The translations under genes and the position numbers were made by a program. From assembly GCA_009602735.1 (NCBI GenBank), contig WELA01011789.1:68164-132163 (forward strand): DNA of 64,000 nucleotides. Reading direction: 5' to 3'. This stretch comes from Mesotaenium endlicherianum (taxonomy: Eukaryota; Streptophyta; Zygnematophyceae; Zygnematales; Mesotaeniaceae). Under the pieces are notes generated by a model. That model was not told where the DNA came from. It was given only the letters and a program-made list of their open reading frames with translations, and did not search any database. Shown piece by piece: positions 22,574 to 33,503 of the stretch (position 1 is the stretch's first letter; each line of letters opens with the position of its first letter).

Positions 22574-22585
22574 GCTCCGATACCA
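22574..22585 (-). promoter_or_regulatory. C2 primer binding site (initiator tRNA-Met)
   Basis: The minus strand reads TGGTATCGGAGC two bases after the 5' LTR. Confidence 0.85.
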
Positions 22586-22586
22586 C

Positions 22587-23308
22587 TGAAATGAATCGAC
22601 TTACCAAATAGGCGATTAACAATTGATAATGATCTTTATATCAGCAAGTAATCTTAATGGATTTTCCGTTAACTGATTAAACGGCAAAAGGACAACGCAC
22701 TAGCAGTGAACAACACTCGTACGTCAAATGCGAGTAAACTAGCATCAATAATGCAATCAGTAAAACTCATACATAAGCAAGGTTAGAAGACAGTGCGTAT
22801 CAATGGCTTCTCGCCTTGGATTCAGATCTCTCTCAGTACGCTGTACAACAGAGTTGGCCTCGTTTCCGAATGCCGAACTCGAGAGCAATGCCTAGCATAT
22901 GTACATGGAATGAGTTTACTGTTCAACGGCCACTGCGATGGCACCGCCTACCCGGGAGTTAACCACGTTGGTAGGACCTCGGTTAACCAAATCCACTGCC
23001 ATCTCCCATCATCCCGAATTGCCATCCATCATAGGGATGTCATCTGGCCATTCATATAGCCTATCACACTTAGATGCATATCGAGGCAGTTCGCTGCTAC
23101 CGAGTACGGAAGTCAGCTGGCTGTCAAAGAATGTGTCGGCAAGCTGACTTAAATTGACTTCAGCCTGCTGCTTCCGGCGGAGTCATTAAACTGCTATTAA
23201 ATATGAAGTCCAGCAGACTGACTATTTAACTAGAGTTCAGCAGGCTGAACATGATTATTTATCATATTTAAATAAATATTATATCTACTTATATACTGAT
23301 TCATTACA
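22587..23308 (-). repeat. C2 5' LTR
   Basis: Same ends as the LTR at 15219-15940. It adjoins the primer binding site on its low-coordinate side. Confidence 0.96.
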
Positions 23309-24557
23309 ATAAAGCAGCAGAGCATCCTCGGTCAAATATTGGACCAACCTAATGAATGCAACAGGCTGCATGTATGAAGCATTCTTTTAGATTCCTTCAA
23401 AAAAATCCGCTCAATATGTCTCATTAAACTCTTTGAAAGTGAGATGACTTATTCCAGTTCGTCCACCTCAGTGCTAATTTGACTTTGGGATTTTCATCCC
23501 TCTCATCACTAGCCATTTTGAACGGTGACTAGCAATACTTGACTCTCATCCAAGTGATTTGCGTTATGCCCAAATCAGGTGCAAAGAATTGCTCGCTATG
23601 CGGGTTCTCACCGTTTGCAAAAATGTGTTAAAGCTTGTCTTTCGACGTTTACTCTCTCCACGGGTCGTCAAGTAACTCCGGAATCTCACGTCTTCGCGGA
23701 ATCTTACTTGAGTCAAAGCCTTTCACAAGCTCCACGGGATGGGGTCCTCTACCACTCCTCAATGGTATATAGACTTGGACTTCACCGGCTCCCTTTCCAG
23801 ATGAAGTTTCGGCAGCCCTCACAAGCCTTAATCCCTAATTTTCTTGGAATTCATGTTCACCTGAAATCACTTGAACTGAAGTTCTTAGAAATGGGACAAA
23901 ATTGTCGTACTTCCAAATAGGCTTTTGCCCAAGTTGAGTGGCATTCAGTTTGAACAAATTCTAGTTTGCAAAAATCACGTCTAAACAAGTCAACAAGCAA
24001 TGCCAAATTTCAGAGAGAGAATCGTCCACCAGGACTTTTGCTAAACTTTCACAAAATCACAACTTACAAAACTTTGAATATACAACACCTATGCCAGCCT
24101 GGCTTGAGCTTTTTGCTCTAAGCCATGCCTTACAATTGTTCACTATTAACTGGGCTTACTAAGTTCTTCACCGAGGACTTTTGTTGCTAACTCTTTACTT
24201 GCTTTCAGCAATTCGACGATTGAGATTTTTGAGAATTTAGAAACTAACACAAATGTCACCACTTTTTATTTTATGTGCCTTTGCACGCTTGTGGTGTTTG
24301 ATCCAAAAGTGCGCTGGTATCTTCTAGCAAATCCTATCTACAAGCTCTCTATCTTTTCAAACAGGCATTCCTTCTTGAGAACCTTTAGCTCCGAACTTTG
24401 CCTATGACATAAAGCATGAGATTGTGTAGCGATACAAGCAAAAGGGTAATTTGAGGTACTTCGATCGCGCGTCAATTGTACTCATACAATTCAAACGGAC
24501 ACTTCTGGTCGCATTCGGCGACGTGTTGCACGCGCCGAATCTGGCCACGCGGCGGAT
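23309..24557 (-). repeat. LTR-like remnant G, left part
   Basis: The end GGATCGTTACA followed by CTCCTCCCACC matches the 3' LTR end and polypurine tract of F (GTTACA then CTCCTCCCCCC at 51507). The stretch 23880-24440 is also found, inverted and diverged, at 26680-27240. No start with TG is found, so the left edge is unknown. No coding sequence is credited here. Confidence 0.5.
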
Positions 24558-25260
24558 CGTTACACTCCTCCCACCTACAAGTGTGCACGTCCCGGGGACT
24601 CATGTCGCGGGGTGCAAGGGACGTTATTTCAGGATAGTGTCCTCTCTTCGTACAATCCAAAGATTGCCATACGGTCGTACCATCGACCACTCTCGCATCC
24701 ATTGAGATTACAACCTTGGTGTCTGCTGACAAAAACACAACCAGGTGACGAGAAAAACAGTCTTGGCTCTTGTCCTGCCACCTGTCGCTCTGGGCCAAGG
24801 GACTCCTTGGCCTGGTTGACAACTAAAAAAAGGCCAAACAGGCCCCTCCAAAATAAGCAAGGGGGAAATGCAAGCCAAGAACTTCCCCTGCTGACAGATG
24901 CGATAAGGCAACGGGGCTGTCAAGGCCATCCCATCACACGACATCCTAAGCCAAGGAAAGCCCTTGGCTCTCATTTTAGAAAAAGAGGAGGCTTCAAAGG
25001 TCTTTTGCTTTCCGATGGGTCTTTTGGGGCCAACCAGGCTGACACGGTCGGTCCTTTCAAGATTTGACAAAATTCGACGAGACTCGGGCCAAGCAGGCCC
25101 CCTCCTCGTCAATTACCTCGGCAAAAACAACCATAAAACAAGTTAGTCTTTTGCAAACCATTCAAAAAGTTTTTGCCTTGCAAATTTGAACCATTTAAAG
25201 CACAATTGAATGATGTTGCACAACTTTTTTGAGTGGAACAAAGACTTGCCGCGATACCAA
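24558..25260 (-). mobile_element. short internal region of LTR remnant G
   Basis: It lies between a polypurine-like tract at 24558-24570 and a tRNA-Met-type primer site at 25248-25259 (minus strand TGGTATCGCGGC), which directly precedes a TGTAACG LTR edge at 25261. At about 700 bases with no Gag or Pol motifs, it looks like a non-autonomous element of the F type. Broken. Confidence 0.5.
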
Positions 25261-25610
25261 TGTAACGATTCCTACTTTGTGAGAATCTTTTCTATGTTCT
25301 TCAGAAAATAGTTGTGCAAATACTGGACAAAAATGCAATGACAAGTAGAGGTACTCTTGGAGTTGCATTGAGATTGACTTTGCAATTATTCATACTTTCC
25401 AACACGAGCCATTTGAGTGCGCTTAGCACTCTTGCGACACCTATGTTACGGGGTTGTGATGGGACAACTGTAATGGTTGATCGTGACAATCAAAACAATC
25501 TACCTCTTCACGTGACATGTGCGAGAAGACAAACCTTTCCTTGGGAGGTTTCGCTATGACTCTTGGCTTATACCAAGACTTCCATGACTTCACGTAGGTG
25601 TCATCGTGCC
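25261..25610 (-). repeat. LTR-like remnant G, right part
   Basis: Starts TGTAACGATTCC and shares GAGAATCTTTTC with the F LTR start at 50503. Its far end is not recognisable. Confidence 0.4.
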
Positions 25611-25930
25611 TCTTGGTAATATAACATATATACGTAATACATATTATATACCGCGCTATGTACTTATGTATTACAAACAATAATACCATGTATATAGCAT
25701 TGAGACATATATATATATATTTATGTATACGTGTATACATTCATATATTGTGCAAGCAATTCCTATATGCAATAACGCAAAGTATAGCCCGTATATATAC
25801 ACGTATGTATATACTCGTACAAACTACGCATTTATGCGAATTTGTAATGCTACAATAGCTTACATATATATACACGCATGGACATACTCATATAAGCTCC
25901 GCAATATTGTGAGACTTTAGGCAATAACAT
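25611..25930. repeat. AT-rich low-complexity stretch
   Basis: Dense TA/CATATATA steps, including TATATATATATAT near 25711-25722 and several ATACGTGTATAC palindromes. Confidence 0.8.
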
Positions 25931-26500
25931 ATATATCTTAAATGTTTGCGACTGGTAACAAATTGACGACGCTGCACGCGTGTCACAAGTCACGGCCGCT
26001 TTGGTACAAAAGTCAACGTTGACTCGTCAACCAAATGACTGACCTTTGCGTAGTCAGCATTGAAAGTCAAAGTCTAGTCATACGAAAGTGTGACTATGGT
26101 AAGTCAAAATCGATGCTCAGGAATGAGTGGGGTTTGACCGACAAGTCAGCTGAGAAGCTGATCTTGTTAAAACTAGCAAACGATCCATACGAGCAGTCGC
26201 CAAGTCAGGCGTCGCTGACTGAACAGCCACCCTGGCAAGTCAGGATGGGCCGTGTAGACTGGTCAGCTCAGCCTTGACCTGTGAAGCAGCTGCCACGTTT
26301 GAGTTGCCACCTCAAAAAATATGGGCTCTATGGCTACACAGGCGTGCACGCTGACCGAAAGGTTAAGAAGTCACGCGTAACGGTCACAAGGCATGCATGC
26401 ACGCTAAGTGACGCCAATTAACTTAGACTGACACGAGGGACAGCTGCAAGCTTACATGCATGTTGACGCTAGCTGTGACTAAACGTTAGTATTCTTGAAA
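25931..26500. other. non-coding stretch with dense GTCA/TGAC motifs
   Basis: From about 25965 to 26285 the sequence is packed with GTCA, GTCAA and TGAC. TTGAC, the core of plant W-boxes, occurs on both strands. No coding sequence is recognised. Confidence 0.5.
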
Positions 26501-26639
26501 AAGAAAGACGTGCGTGGTGCTTGGGTAAGGCACGAGCCTTGCACAAAATTACCTTCTTCTTGCCTCGCACATTTTGCCAAGAAGCAGAAGGAAGCGCAGG
26601 TTCAAAAGGAGAAGAGGAGAAAGAGCGCGAAGGAGAAAA

Positions 26640-27250
26640 AGTTTCCAAGGTGGCAAAAGACTCGAGAAGCCTCGTTTTTGCCAACGCTTAAGAGATTCTT
26701 CTCATTGTATCATGTATCATAGAAAAGTTAGAGCACAGGATTTCCCGAGAAGGAGATTTGTTTGAAAGAAGGAGACAGCTTGCAGAATAAAATATGTTAG
26801 GAGTTCTAGTGCAGATTTGGACCAAACACCACAAACGTGCAAAGAGCACATAAAATGGTGAGTGCTGTGTTAGTTTTCAAGTTCTCAGAAGTCTCAATTG
26901 TTGAATTGCTGATAGCAAGAGTGGAATTAACCAGTGATGCCCTCAGTGAAGAATTGAATGATCCCAGCCAACACTAGAAAATTGTTAGGCGCAATTCTAA
27001 GCGAAGAGCTCAAGCCAGGACGGCATAGATGCTATAGTTTCAGAGTTTTGTAAGCTGCGACTTGGTGAAAGTTAAGCGAAAGTCTTGGAGGGCAATTTTC
27101 TCTGAAACTTGGTATTGTGTGTGTTTTTCTCAGATGTGATTTGTGCGACCATAATTTGTTCACTTGTGTAACCCTCAACTCGAGCAAAAAGCTTGTTGGA
27201 AGTGAGACGCTTCTGTCCTACTGTATAAGGAGAACTTGAAAGTATAAAAC
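26640..27250 (+). repeat. diverged repeat, inverted partner of 23880-24440
   Basis: Segments such as CAAACACCACAA, GTGCAAAGAGCACATAAAAT and GAGCTCAAGCCAGG reappear in reverse complement at 23880-24440. Identity is roughly 70% by eye. It is probably the R-U5 part of an LTR inserted in the opposite orientation. Confidence 0.6.
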
Positions 27251-27920
27251 TTTGTTGAAAAAATTACTACGCCTTGAAGTGGGAAGTAGAAAAGGACAAG
27301 CTCAGTGAAACACTAAGTGTTGACTCTTCCACTGAATGGCCTTGTTTTAATATTCGTCCGTACAGGCCATATTGGGCGTACGGTACGCATCTGGATATGC
27401 AGTATTCCCGTACGTCACTATTCGCGTATCGAGCGAAACCGATATGATCGATTTTTTGACTGTGCACACGTTTTATTTGTTTCAGCTGTTTACTACTTTC
27501 TCGGTCACCGCGTTGGCCCCGCCACACGTATTTGCACTCCACATACTCTTTCATTTTGACGGAATGGTCCGACACGTGCGTAAGTACTTAACGGTGTCGG
27601 GAACCGAAATAACACATCCAATGGAGCCAAAAAGCTCCCTCACTCATTTTTGACGACATTACTGCTTCTGTTTTCTTTTGCTGAGTAGCATCTACAGCAA
27701 GGCTCCTGCAAGAATATGCATTGTATTCGCAGGACAGCCGTCATCGCTCACAAAATCCTTCTGCTTACTCCTGTAGCAACACTTCCTGCTAGCAAAATTA
27801 AGACGTATCGTCCTCTGTTCATTATAATTTAATCCCTTGCTAGATTTCCTTTTATACTAACAACCATTCTGTACACTCCGGGCTAGAGCGGACTTCTATT
27901 CTAGCAGTAAAAAATCAGAC
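27251..27920. other. non-coding stretch upstream of the LIG4 exons
   Basis: No ligase IV exon or other protein is recognisable. It is probably intron sequence of the ligase gene, plus repeat debris. Confidence 0.4.
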
Positions 27921-29093
27921 ATGGATGATTTTGGGAATGTCTTCTTCAAGCCTACCGACGTTAATCATTTGCGTCAGGTTGGTCCACTTGTATGTAGTGG
28001 GACATGACCACTTTATAATAGATTTACACTCGTGTAAATATGCTGATGGACACAAATTTGGACACTAATTCCGTTTGTATACATATAAGACCAGAGTTTG
28101 CCCCTTAACCATGTACTATTTATTGGCACCAAACTCTACCAGGTGCACCTCGCACACACCAGGAGCTAGTGAGGGTAATGACTGCCTAAAATGACAACCA
28201 AGCTGCTAAAGCCCTGCTTTTTGGGGGTGGGTGGGGCAGCCATGGCAGGGTGAAGCACCTTTGTAATACCTTTCTGCAGCCCTTGTATGAGACTCTGCTG
28301 TATGCTATTATGTGTCCATGCCTGCAGGTTTTTCCCGCCCTGGATGGGAGCATGCTGCTAATAACAGCTGCTGAGGTAGCCAGTGTCCATGCGAAGGAGG
28401 GGGCAACTTTCTCCGTGTGCTTATTCCACAATTGCAAGGTGTACTTTGCTCCACCTTATCATTCCATGTAAGTGCCTAAACCCTATCTCATACAACACTG
28501 ACAACCTACAACTATAGCAAATCTCACAATTGAGGTAATAACTGGCCTTCTTCCTCCACTTCCTCCTACATGCAGCAATCCCTACTCGCAATCTGTAGCT
28601 GCGACCACGTTGCGACGCTTGTCCCTAGAGGTGGCCATGTACGGTGGGCGTGTGGCTCATATTCTACGGCCAGATGTCACTCATGTTGTGGTGTTCTCAC
28701 AGGCGGAGCAGCCTGCTCTATTTGACAATATTGTGGCCAGGTGCGGACCCCTCCATGTGCTACACTCAGCCTCTTGCCCTTACTTACCTCCGCCAGCTTA
28801 ACCGTGCAGTTGCTGAACTGTAGCATATTATCTGATTGTTTCTTCAATATGTACACAGTAATGTATTGTCTGTACGTGCCTCTCAACTTTGGGATATTTT
28901 AGCAATTTTTACCTTACTACACGTTGGATTGTTCATTGTGGAGGGGCATATGGACAGCCTTGGAGAAGGTTCACGCGATATGCTCTCGTCCCGAGGGGTT
29001 TCAATGGTTTCTCACAAGTGGGTGGAGAACAGTTGTGAAGATCACAAACAACCTCCTGTGACAGATTATATGCTTAGATGTGACAACTGCTAG
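27921..29093 (+). CDS. LIG4: DNA ligase IV, C-terminal exons (XRCC4-binding end and BRCT2)
   Basis: DNA ligase IV seals double-strand breaks in non-homologous end joining in the nucleus, with XRCC4. Four exons fit in phase with GT-AG introns: 27921-27977, 28328-28467, 28576-28740 and 28958-29093 (stop TAG). The first holds FGNVFFKPTDVNHLRQ and runs on into VFPALDGS; it parallels human ligase IV [20 protein letters not shown]. The others form the second BRCT domain: LFHNCKVYF, then MYGGRVAHILRPDVTHVVV, then MVSHKWVENSCEDHKQP ending in DYML. The nucleotidyltransferase and first BRCT exons are not in the window and may lie far upstream beyond repeats. The 27921 ATG need not be a real start, since an acceptor-like CAG ends two bases before it. 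No break is seen in these exons. This is the clearest host gene here. Confidence 0.85.
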
Positions 29094-30210
29094 TATAGCT
29101 GTGTTGCTTGCGGCCTTAAACCTAGCATTTCATTAAAGTAAGTTAAGCAACTTGCGCAGTAGGCAGTACAGGGTGCATACCATATATGGTACCACCCTAC
29201 CGCATAATTTTTTATTAACATCACCTTCATATTGCCACTTTCTATATGTTTTGTGTGCTTTGTATTCTTGCTATGACCCACCTATAATTTATATGCCTCT
29301 TTCTATTCATCTTTTCACTTAAGGGTGTACTATAAAATGCAACAATAGGAGTTTTTCGTATGGCATGTTAAGATGAAAATCTAGCAATTGGACAAATGAG
29401 TTGTATTGTTTGCCTATTGGTTTGTGAGTAGCTGATTGTTGACTACAAGGTCCTTATGTGGTCTATTGCAAGCTTAGGTTGTAGGCTTACATTTACATTG
29501 GTGTCATTGCCGTTCCTACTCTTTTATAAACTTATGCCCATAACTGTACTTTTCAATATTTTCTGCCCACAGTTGCCTCTTCATAAATTGGCCCAATCTT
29601 TGCATCTGCTATGCCTCCATGCACACTTCTTGCTGCTCACTTTGGGTACCTGCTTAGAGCAGGCCTGTATAAGTTCAATAGCATTCATTTATGTGTCATC
29701 TTACAATGAAGTACTGTTGCTGCAGGTATGCCATGTAAAATTAAATCCTTACGCTTTCTTTCCGACAAGTTGACAACTTATAATCTGTATTACCCGAGGG
29801 GTGAATTGAAAAGGCTGTTCATTGTAACAACATGTGAAATCTCTTAACATACACATAAATACAAACTAAAAAAAAACTCATAAGGCTCTCTATATTTCCT
29901 ACTTGCAACCATCACAATTTGCAAATGGATATGGACAATGGAAAATGACAATGGAAAATGGTGCTTGCGTTATGAGGTATGTAATAATGTAAATAACCAT
30001 ATGAAGTACTTCACATGAAATGTAAGGCCTATGCACACATAGTACCTCAAAGTAGCCTAGAACTATATACAACTATGCTTTAAGCCTCTAATGCTCATTA
30101 TCCTCAATATCATCATTTCAAAAGAATTTCGGCTCTTCCAAGGCAGGAGGCGAATCGCTACAAAAGACATCATCTTCTGGATTTTCAAAAGCACCCTGTT
30201 CAGCTTCAAT
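29094..30210. other. intergenic stretch between LIG4 and the hAT-like gene
   Basis: Convergent gene ends flank it. The sequence is AT-rich, with no recognised gene. A small ACAATGGAAAATG duplication lies near 29936-29960. Confidence 0.6.
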
Positions 30211-31013
30211 TTAGGCCTCTATGAACCTCCCAGGCACAGGGGCCTTACTTTCTTTCCTCCTACCCTTCAACAGCCTAAGGTTGGACTGCACCCTCACCAA
30301 CTTCTCAACTCTAGCCTGGTTCAAACGGCTCCGCTTCTTGTTGTGCACAAAGTCATACTTTGACCAGTTGCGCTCACAAGAGCTGGCTGATGTGCACAAC
30401 CCTAGGATCTTCACGGCAAGCTCCTGCAGCTCGGGAGTGCTAGAGCCATACTCATGCCACCATGCTGGGCCACTTAAAAATGTGCAATCATCAACAGCAT
30501 CTGGAGCAACAAAGCTTCCTGACTTAGCCTGGTATACCCTCAATTGTTCCTTAATGAGCTTCCTATCAGTTTTATTGGGCATAAATCTGTCAAGTATCAA
30601 ATTCCACCCTGTCTTATCCTCTGGCACGCTATGCTGTGCATGGTCCTGGTACTGAAGATGCAAAACATACCCAGCTGCATGCATGGGTGAGTGAAAAAGG
30701 TCCCACTTATCTTGAATGAGGTCCACGAAAAAGTGCTTCTCCGCTTCTGAGAAGCCAGGAAGCTTCTTCACAAACTTCACATAGTCACATAGCTTGCACA
30801 CACCTGGCCGATGACGGGCTGGACACCGTCACACAGTTGCAAATGCACAATGGGCTCAACCAGCCTGATGATCTTCTCCACTTTCTTCCAGAAGTCAATG
30901 TCATTGATGCGTTGAGTCCGCTCGTTGCACTTTGCATACTCGTCAAGTCCAAGCTTGTCTTTGTACTCCGCCCACGCATCTCTAGCCACTATGCACTTGA
31001 GACCTTCTTCCAC
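30211..31013 (-). pseudogene. hAT-like gene: C-terminal exon with dimerisation domain
   Basis: It begins VEEGLKCIVARDAWAEY and continues FWKKVEKIIRLVEPIVHLQ. The C-terminal part carries the hAT dimerisation signature: AWWHEYGSSTPELQELAVKI, then ASSCERNWSKYDFVHNKKR, then LVRVQSNLRLL. The reading frame shifts once near 30800 at a GTGTGTG run. The stop is at 30211-30213. Confidence 0.85.
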
Positions 31014-31260
31014 CTGCTACACTAAAAATTAGAGTAAGAGCAATAACAAAGCATGAGCACAACACATTATTTCAACGAATGAGCAAAGAAGAGCAACGTA
31101 GGATAGCAGCAAACCAGTAGGGGAGCAGAAAGTTTAAGATCTAGGGTTTAGGTTTAGGGTAAAAACCCTAAAACCCTAAAATCCTAAACCGGCATGAAGG
31201 GTAGGGAAAAGTCACAAAGCAACAAAGCAAGTAGGCCAGCATAGCAGTACAGCAATAGGG
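31014..31260. other. intron remnant left of element C1
   Basis: AGCA/GCAG-rich intron sequence similar in style to 46728-47470 on the other side of C1. Includes the telomere-like motif at 31143-31190. Confidence 0.7.
31143..31190. repeat. head-to-head telomere-like motif
   Basis: AGGGTTTAGGTTTAGGGT is followed by AAAAACCCTAAAACCCTAAA, so TTTAGGG-type units meet their own reverse complement. Plant-type telomere repeat. Confidence 0.8.
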
Positions 31261-31980
31261 TGTAATGAATCAGTATATTGGTAAATATAATATTCATTTA
31301 CATATAATAGTTAAATAAGTTCAACCTGTTGAACTTTAGTTCATATTTAGTCTGCTAGACTTTATAAAATTATCAGTTTTAATGACTCAACCGGGAACAG
31401 CAGGCTGAAGTCAACTTAGGTCAGCTTGCTGACACCTTCATCGACAGCCAGCTGACTTCAGTACTCGGTAGCAACGAACTGCCTAGATATGCATCTAGGT
31501 GTGGTATGCTAAATGAATGGCCAGATAACATCCTTAGGATGGATGGCGATTCGGGATGATGGGAGATGGCGGTAGATTTGGTTAACCGAGGTCCTACCAA
31601 CGTGGTTAACTCTCGGGTAGGCGGTGCCATCGCACTTGCCGTTGAACAGTAAACTCATTCCATGTACATATGCTAGGTATTGCTCTCAAGTTCGGCATTC
31701 GAAAACGAGGCCAACTCTCTTGTATAGCTTACTCTGAGAGATATGAATCCAAGGCGAGAAGCCATTGATATGCACTGTCTTCTAGCCTTGCTTATGTACA
31801 AGTTAATTGATTGCATTATTGATGCTAGTTTACTTCCATTTGGCTTGCGAGTACTGTCCACTGCTAGTGTGTTGTCTTTTGCTGTTTAAACAATTAACAG
31901 AAAATACCATAAACATTTCTTGCTGATATAAAGATCTTCATTGACTGTTAATTGCCTATTTGGTAAGTCGATTCATTTTA
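31261..31980 (+). repeat. C1 5' LTR
   Basis: Starts TGTAATGAATCAG and ends GATTCATTTTA. Followed one base later by the primer binding site. Confidence 0.95.
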
Positions 31981-31981
31981 G

Positions 31982-31993
31982 TGGTATCGGAGC
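31982..31993 (+). promoter_or_regulatory. C1 primer binding site (initiator tRNA-Met)
   Basis: TGGTATCGGAGC, identical to the sites of C2 and D. Confidence 0.85.
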
Positions 31994-32233
31994 TGTTATC
32001 ACAGTCTTCTTTGTATGGTAAGGACAAGGTCTCAAACTAGCAACTCCCGAGATATGGAGAACCATGATAACGAGAATGTCAATAACCAGGCTGAAAGCCA
32101 TGTAGCGAGAACCCGTACCTATTCTGAAACAGTGGCAGATACTGCAGCTAAAGAGGTTGCAGATGAGGCAGCTGCCATTGCTGCAGTTGCAGCACATCAG
32201 GCTGAGGAGGAGAGAGTCAAATCAGAGGCAGAT

Positions 32234-32734
32234 TGTAGTGAAACAGATAGATAAAGTACTTAGTAAAACAGAATACTTTATCTATTCAAGACAAGGATCT
32301 TTGAACACAAGTGGTAGCTTCTTGAAAGAGAGATGGCTTCTTGAAAGTTACTATATTTCTGGATTTTGGCAAGTACAAGAGTGATTCTCCAATCTTTCTA
32401 TGTTCTAGCTCTTGTTTATATACTTGCTACATAAGTAATTTCTAGGAAGGTGTATGTTGATGTGTTGGCACCCAACACATCCCAAAACTTGCCACCTCTT
32501 TCTAGAATAATGTACACATGTCCTTTTGACCTAAAAATGGCACATTTGACTTTTGCCACATGGAGTTCTTCTAGGTCTTTCCTCTAACTTCGAAAATGCC
32601 TTGGAAGGTTCAAAGGACATGAACCAAGTTACTAGAGTACCTATTCACACTTGACTCCACACAATACTACTCCAAATATATTTGAAAACATTAAAATATA
32701 TGCAAACTAATATATAATAACTCAAATCACTACA
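32234..32734 (-). repeat. D 3' LTR
   Basis: Plus strand from TGTAGTGAAACAG to CAAATCACTACA. The minus-strand polypurine tract CGGGGGGGTGA adjoins it at 32735-32745. Confidence 0.97.
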
Positions 32735-32745
32735 TCACCCCCCCG

Positions 32746-33503
32746 ATAGAAAAAGCGACGTCTCGGCGCGTCAAGTCAGGTCTTACACATGTGGAGCAAA
32801 CTAGTCAACAGTTTCAAGTCAGATGCCACACATGTGAAGAGGACTAGTCAAAGGCGCCAAGTCAGGTGCTACACATGTAAGGTAGACTAGGCAAGGTCGT
32901 AGGTGGTGTGACCTTATTGGCTAGCCTACTCCTTAATGATAAAGAAAATTGTACAAGTTGGCCCAGAATCTGCCACGAACTCAAAAATTCATAGCGGCCA
33001 CAGAACTGCTCCAAATCTGAAAATTCGAGTGCCAGACGGACCGCGTCGGAGAACTCTACCGGGTCACCAAATTTGAGAGCATTCTCATTTCTGGAGTGTC
33101 GTTGAGAGCTGAGAGAGTAGGCACTCCTCCAAATCTGTGCAGAAACTTCTGAAAATCATAAGTCCTTCTATACTTCTCCAAATTCTGCAAACTAAGTCTC
33201 AAACTGGGCGCTGTAAGATGTTCTACCAGAGTCTTGAGTTTCAGAGCATTCCAAGTTCAGGGGAGGGCACAATGTCAGAAGGCATATTCTGCCCTAACAA
33301 TGCCAGCAGCCTGACCCCCTTCTACTTAGAGCATCATATCTCTCTCACCAGTGCTCCAAATTGAGCAAACTTGGACTCTAAATGACCGGCTACTCATGGA
33401 CTACAGCCAGGTAAATTTTCAGAATTTATTATGCAGAGACCTATCACCAGTAGCAGTTTTAGTTTTCTGTCCAGAAACTGCGAGAAGAGAAGAGTGTCTA
33501 ATG
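32746..33503 (-). other. D internal 3' untranslated region
   Basis: About 760 bases between the end of Pol and the PPT/LTR. A near-duplicate of about 50 bases with the phrases GTCAGGT and ACACATGT lies at 32770-32890. No open frame of note. Confidence 0.7.

Larger units (their letters stand above)
15219..23308 (-). mobile_element. Gypsy family C element C2, with extra 3' ORF
   Basis: An 8.1-kb element on the minus strand with 722-base LTRs, PBS, gag, protease, intact-looking pol, an extra ORF between pol and the 3' LTR, and PPT. The target duplication ATAAA lies at 15214-15218 and 23309-23313. The LTRs differ at roughly 35 positions by eye, about 95% identity. It looks broken in gag, with about two or three breaks overall. 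One undetermined base (N) lies at 21245. Confidence 0.96.

Noticed and set aside
23579-23920. 113-residue plus-strand frame
   Set aside because: Its right end overlaps the repeat arm shared with 26680-27240, and no protein family is recognised.
24708-25112. 134-residue minus-strand frame
   Set aside because: Lies inside the short internal region of LTR remnant G and shows no Gag or Pol motif; kept as element sequence only.
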